The position numbers were made by a program, and so were the translations under genes. Source: DASZTV01 sp035550655 (GTDB lineage: Bacteria; Actinomycetota; Actinomycetes; JAFAQI01). Taken from it: a stretch of DNA of 64,000 nucleotides. Below are positions 61,668 to 64,000 of this stretch, piece after piece. Position 1 is the stretch's first letter. Every line of letters begins with the position of its first letter. The notes below the pieces were generated by a model that did not search any database, was not told the origin of the DNA, and worked only from the letters and a program-made list of their open reading frames with translations. The DNA lies in NCBI GenBank assembly GCA_035550655.1, contig DASZOU010000016.1:76012-140011 (forward strand). Reading direction: 5' to 3'.

Positions 61668-61810
61668 AACAGCCCTCTCGCCCCGAACGCCACCGATCCC
61701 GGCATAACGGACACCGACTCTACGAGAGTTTCCGGGGCCCGAGAATGACTAGACCGGGCTATATGTCGGCAAGCCAGGCGGTTGCGTTGAGTCCCGCCGA
61801 CGGAGAAGCG

Positions 61811-63085
61811 TCAGGCCGACTTCTCGCGCCGCTCGCGCTTCGCCGGCTGCGCGTCACGTGGCACCAGCGTCGGGTTGACGTTCTTGAGCACGACTTCGCC
61901 GTTGATGACGACCTTGGCGACGTCCTTGCGACTGGGCACGTCGTACATCACCGATAGCAGGACCTCTTCGAGGATGGCCCGCAGCCCACGTGCGCCGGTG
62001 CCGCGGAGAATGGCCTGGTCCGCGATCGCGTCGAGCGCGTCATCGGTGAACTCCAGCTCCACCCCGTCGAGCTCGAACAGCCGCTTGTACTGGCGGACCA
62101 GCGCGTTCTTCGGCTCGGTGAGGATCCGGATCAGCGCCTCGCGGTCGAGGTTGTGGACGCTCGTGATGACCGGCAGCCGCCCGATGAACTCGGGGATCAT
62201 GCCGTACTTGAGCAGGTCCTCCGGCATGACCTCGGCGAAGGTGTCCGTGGTGTCGATGTCGCGGGCGCTGCGCATGACCGCGCCGAAGCCGATGCCCTTC
62301 TTGCCGATCCGGGCCTCGATCACCTTGTCCAGGCCCGCGAAGGCGCCGCCCACGATGAACAACACGTTGGTGGTGTCGATCTGGATGAACTCCTGGTGCG
62401 GGTGCTTGCGCCCGCCCTGCGGCGGCACCGACGCGGTGGTGCCCTCCAGGATCTTGAGCAGGGCTTGCTGCACGCCCTCGCCCGAGACGTCACGCGTGAT
62501 CGAGGGGTTCTCGCTCTTGCGGGCGATCTTGTCGATCTCGTCGATGTAGATGATCCCGGTCTCGGCCTTCTTGACGTCGTAGTCGGCCGCCTGGATCAGC
62601 TTGAGCAGGATGTTCTCGACGTCCTCGCCGACGTACCCGGCCTCGGTCAGCGCGGTGGCGTCTGCGATGGCGAACGGGACGTTGAGCATCTTCGCCAGCG
62701 TCTGCGCGAGCAGCGTCTTCCCGCAGCCGGTCGGACCGAGCAGCATGATGTTGGACTTCGCGAGCTCGACCGGCTCCTTGTCGGTGCCGCCGGCCTGGAC
62801 CCGCTTGTAGTGGTTGTAGACCGCGACCGACAGCGTTTTCTTGGCCGTGTCCTGACCGATCACGTAGCCGTCGAGGAACTCGTAGATCTCCTTCGGCTTC
62901 GGCAGCGAGTCGAACGAGACGTCAGAGGACTCGGTGAGCTCCTCTTCGATGATCTCGTTGCACAGGTCGATGCACTCGTCGCAGATGTAGACGCCCGGTC
63001 CCGCGATGAGCTTCTTGACCTGCTTCTGGCTCTTTCCGCAGAAGGAGCACTTGAGCAGGTCGCCACCGTCGCCGATGCGTGCCAC
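61811..63085 (-). CDS. clpX: ATP-dependent Clp protease ATP-binding subunit ClpX
   Basis: 424 residues. N-terminal zinc domain (CSFCGKSQ ... CDECIDLC), Walker A GPTGCGKTLLAQT, Walker B IIYIDEIDKIAR, pore and sensor regions, and the ClpP-contact loop (IGF-type; region GIGFGAVM). It unfolds substrates for ClpP. GTG at 63085 has AGGAG five bases upstream. It follows clpP2 by about 150 bases, and no terminator is seen between. Confidence 0.98.
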   Translation of the reverse strand: MARIGDGGDLLKCSFCGKSQKQVKKLIAGPGVYICDECIDLCNEIIEEELTESSDVSFDSLPKPKEIYEFLDGYVIGQDTAKKTLSVAVYNHYKRVQAGGTDKEPVELAKSNIMLLGPTGCGKTLLAQTLAKMLNVPFAIADATALTEAGYVGEDVENILLKLIQAADYDVKKAETGIIYIDEIDKIARKSENPSITRDVSGEGVQQALLKILEGTTASVPPQGGRKHPHQEFIQIDTTNVLFIVGGAFAGLDKVIEARIGKKGIGFGAVMRSARDIDTTDTFAEVMPEDLLKYGMIPEFIGRLPVITSVHNLDREALIRILTEPKNALVRQYKRLFELDGVELEFTDDALDAIADQAILRGTGARGLRAILEEVLLSVMYDVPSRKDVAKVVINGEVVLKNVNPTLVPRDAQPAKRERREKSA

Positions 63086-63237
63086 TCGATCTCCTCTGCC
63101 GGGGAACCGTGCCTGGGGCGGCCCATCCGCCGTGGTCCGGCGTCAGGCTCGATACGACGGTATCGCGCCGGACGGACAACGCACCCCAAAAACGCGGTCC
63201 GGATCGCCCGGCTGGCGTGTCGGGCGGGGCTGGTGGG

Positions 63238-63876
63238 TCAGGAAGGGTTGGGGACCGCGGTCAGTTTGCGGCTGCGGATGACCTCATCGACCAGGCCGTA
63301 CTCGACGGCCTCCTCAGCCGTCAGGATCTTGTCACGCTCGATGTCCTCCTTCACCTGCTCCGGCGTGCGACCGGAGTGGCGGGAGATGAGGGTCTCGAGC
63401 AGGGCGCGCATCCGCAGGATCTCGCGCGCCTGGATCTCGATGTCACTGCCCGACCCGCCGCCCTCGCTGTACGGCTGGTGGATCAGGATCCGCGAGTTGG
63501 GGAGCGCCAGGCGCTTGCCCGGCGTGCCGGCAGCGAGCAGCACCGCCGCGGCCGACGCCGCCTGGCCGAGGCAGACCGTCATGATCTCGGGCCGGATGAA
63601 CTGCATGCAGTCATAGATCGCGGTCAGCGCGGTGAACGAGCCGCCCGGCGAGTTGATGTAGATGGAGATGTCGCGGTCCGGGTCCATCTGCTCCAGGCAG
63701 AGCAGCTGCGCCATCACGTCATCCGCCGACGCGTCGTCGATCTGCACGCCGAGGCAGATGATCCGCTCCTCGAACAGCTTGGTGTACGGCGAAAGCTCTT
63801 TGAAGCCGTAGCTCGTGCGTTCGGTGAACGTCGGCAGGATGTAGCGACTCTGCGGCGCGTAGTGCGGTCCTGGCAT
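63238..63876 (-). CDS. clpP2: Clp protease proteolytic subunit ClpP2
   Basis: 212 residues. Catalytic Ser108 (GQAASAAAV) and His133 (SRILIHQP), with the Asp of the triad in the ERDKILTAEEA region. ATG 63876 has GGAG six bases upstream. Actinobacteria carry two ClpP proteins forming a mixed tetradecamer; this is the second gene, 25 bases after the clpP1 stop. Confidence 0.97.
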   Translation of the reverse strand: MPGPHYAPQSRYILPTFTERTSYGFKELSPYTKLFEERIICLGVQIDDASADDVMAQLLCLEQMDPDRDISIYINSPGGSFTALTAIYDCMQFIRPEIMTVCLGQAASAAAVLLAAGTPGKRLALPNSRILIHQPYSEGGGSGSDIEIQAREILRMRALLETLISRHSGRTPEQVKEDIERDKILTAEEAVEYGLVDEVIRSRKLTAVPNPS

Positions 63877-63901
63877 TTCGGTCTCCTTCACAGATCCCGG
63901 T

Positions 63902-64000
63902 TCAGGAGACCGCGCCTGAGGACGGCACCTGGTTGGCTCGAGCGACGACGTGGTCAACGAAGCCGTACTCCTGGGCTTCTTCGGCGGTGAACCAGCGGTC
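63902..64000 (-). CDS. clpP1: C-terminal end of ClpP1 (cut by window edge)
   Basis: The last 32 codons of a leftward gene: DRWFTAEEAQEYGFVDHVV then a short polar tail. RDxWFTAxEAxEYGFVD is the conserved ClpP C-terminal pattern, including the catalytic Asp context. Its place directly before clpP2 identifies it as clpP1. The rest lies beyond the window. Confidence 0.9.
   Translation of the reverse strand, partial: DRWFTAEEAQEYGFVDHVVARANQVPSSGAVS

Overview
The window is GC-rich, gene-dense DNA from an actinobacterium. Actinobacterial signs are clpP1-clpP2-clpX, folC followed by a DUF4233 gene and ndk, nadD followed by an LCP gene, rsfS and a gpgP-like phosphatase, the TIGR03960/TIGR03936 pair beside rne-rplU-rpmA-obg, several wax-ester-synthase-type acyltransferases, and many GTG starts. 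A full mreBCD-mrdA-rodA cluster argues against mycobacteria and corynebacteria and fits a Frankia/Streptomyces-like lineage; this placement is inference.

Layout. (1) 1-2335: a membrane redox pair (DoxX-Rieske fusion plus a cytochrome-b-like protein) and a VOC protein. (2) 2466-13800: a CPA1 Na+/H+ antiporter facing a nine-gene Kdp potassium operon: DUF4118 protein, 27-residue peptide, kdpF, A, B, C, D, E and a CorA-type transporter. Nearly all junctions overlap by 1-8 bases. A ladder of CGTCAGGA direct repeats with 10-11 bp phasing lies upstream and is the probable KdpE operator. (3) 14098-20594: a lipid cluster with a KAS III enzyme, a KAS-like partner lacking two catalytic residues, two WS/DGAT acyltransferases, a patatin lipase, and a membrane protein with a degenerate histidine-kinase dimerisation domain. 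(4) 20681-23034: MarR regulator and ClC channel. (5) 23154-26955: a two-component system with a GerMN lipoprotein, flanked by two STAS genes, both preceded by 11-bp-phased CGTCA boxes. (6) 26980-29629: an ABC exporter whose start is overlapped by a perfect palindrome closely resembling the site in front of the MarR gene, then two small membrane proteins. (7) 29648-44603: tRNA-Ala and conserved core genes (gpgP-like, rsfS, LCP, nadD, LPXTG surface protein, VWA/MoxR, proA, proB, obg, rpmA, rplU, rne). (8) 44727-58731: TIGR03936, TIGR03960, rodA, mrdA, mreDCB, ndk, DUF4233, folC, valS. (9) 58697-61667: two tandem acyltransferase-3 proteins, one carrying a C-terminal IPT/TIG domain. (10) 61811-64000: clpX, clpP2 and the 3' end of clpP1.

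No CRISPR array, prophage or transposase was seen. The most promising unexplained material is the paired-KAS/WS-DGAT/patatin cluster, the operator families readable from the sequence (Kdp ladder, STAS boxes, MarR-type palindromes), and two long inverted repeats in intergenic DNA (38872-38934 and 47508-47604). No searches or folding calculations could be run, so family names rest on motifs and gene order.
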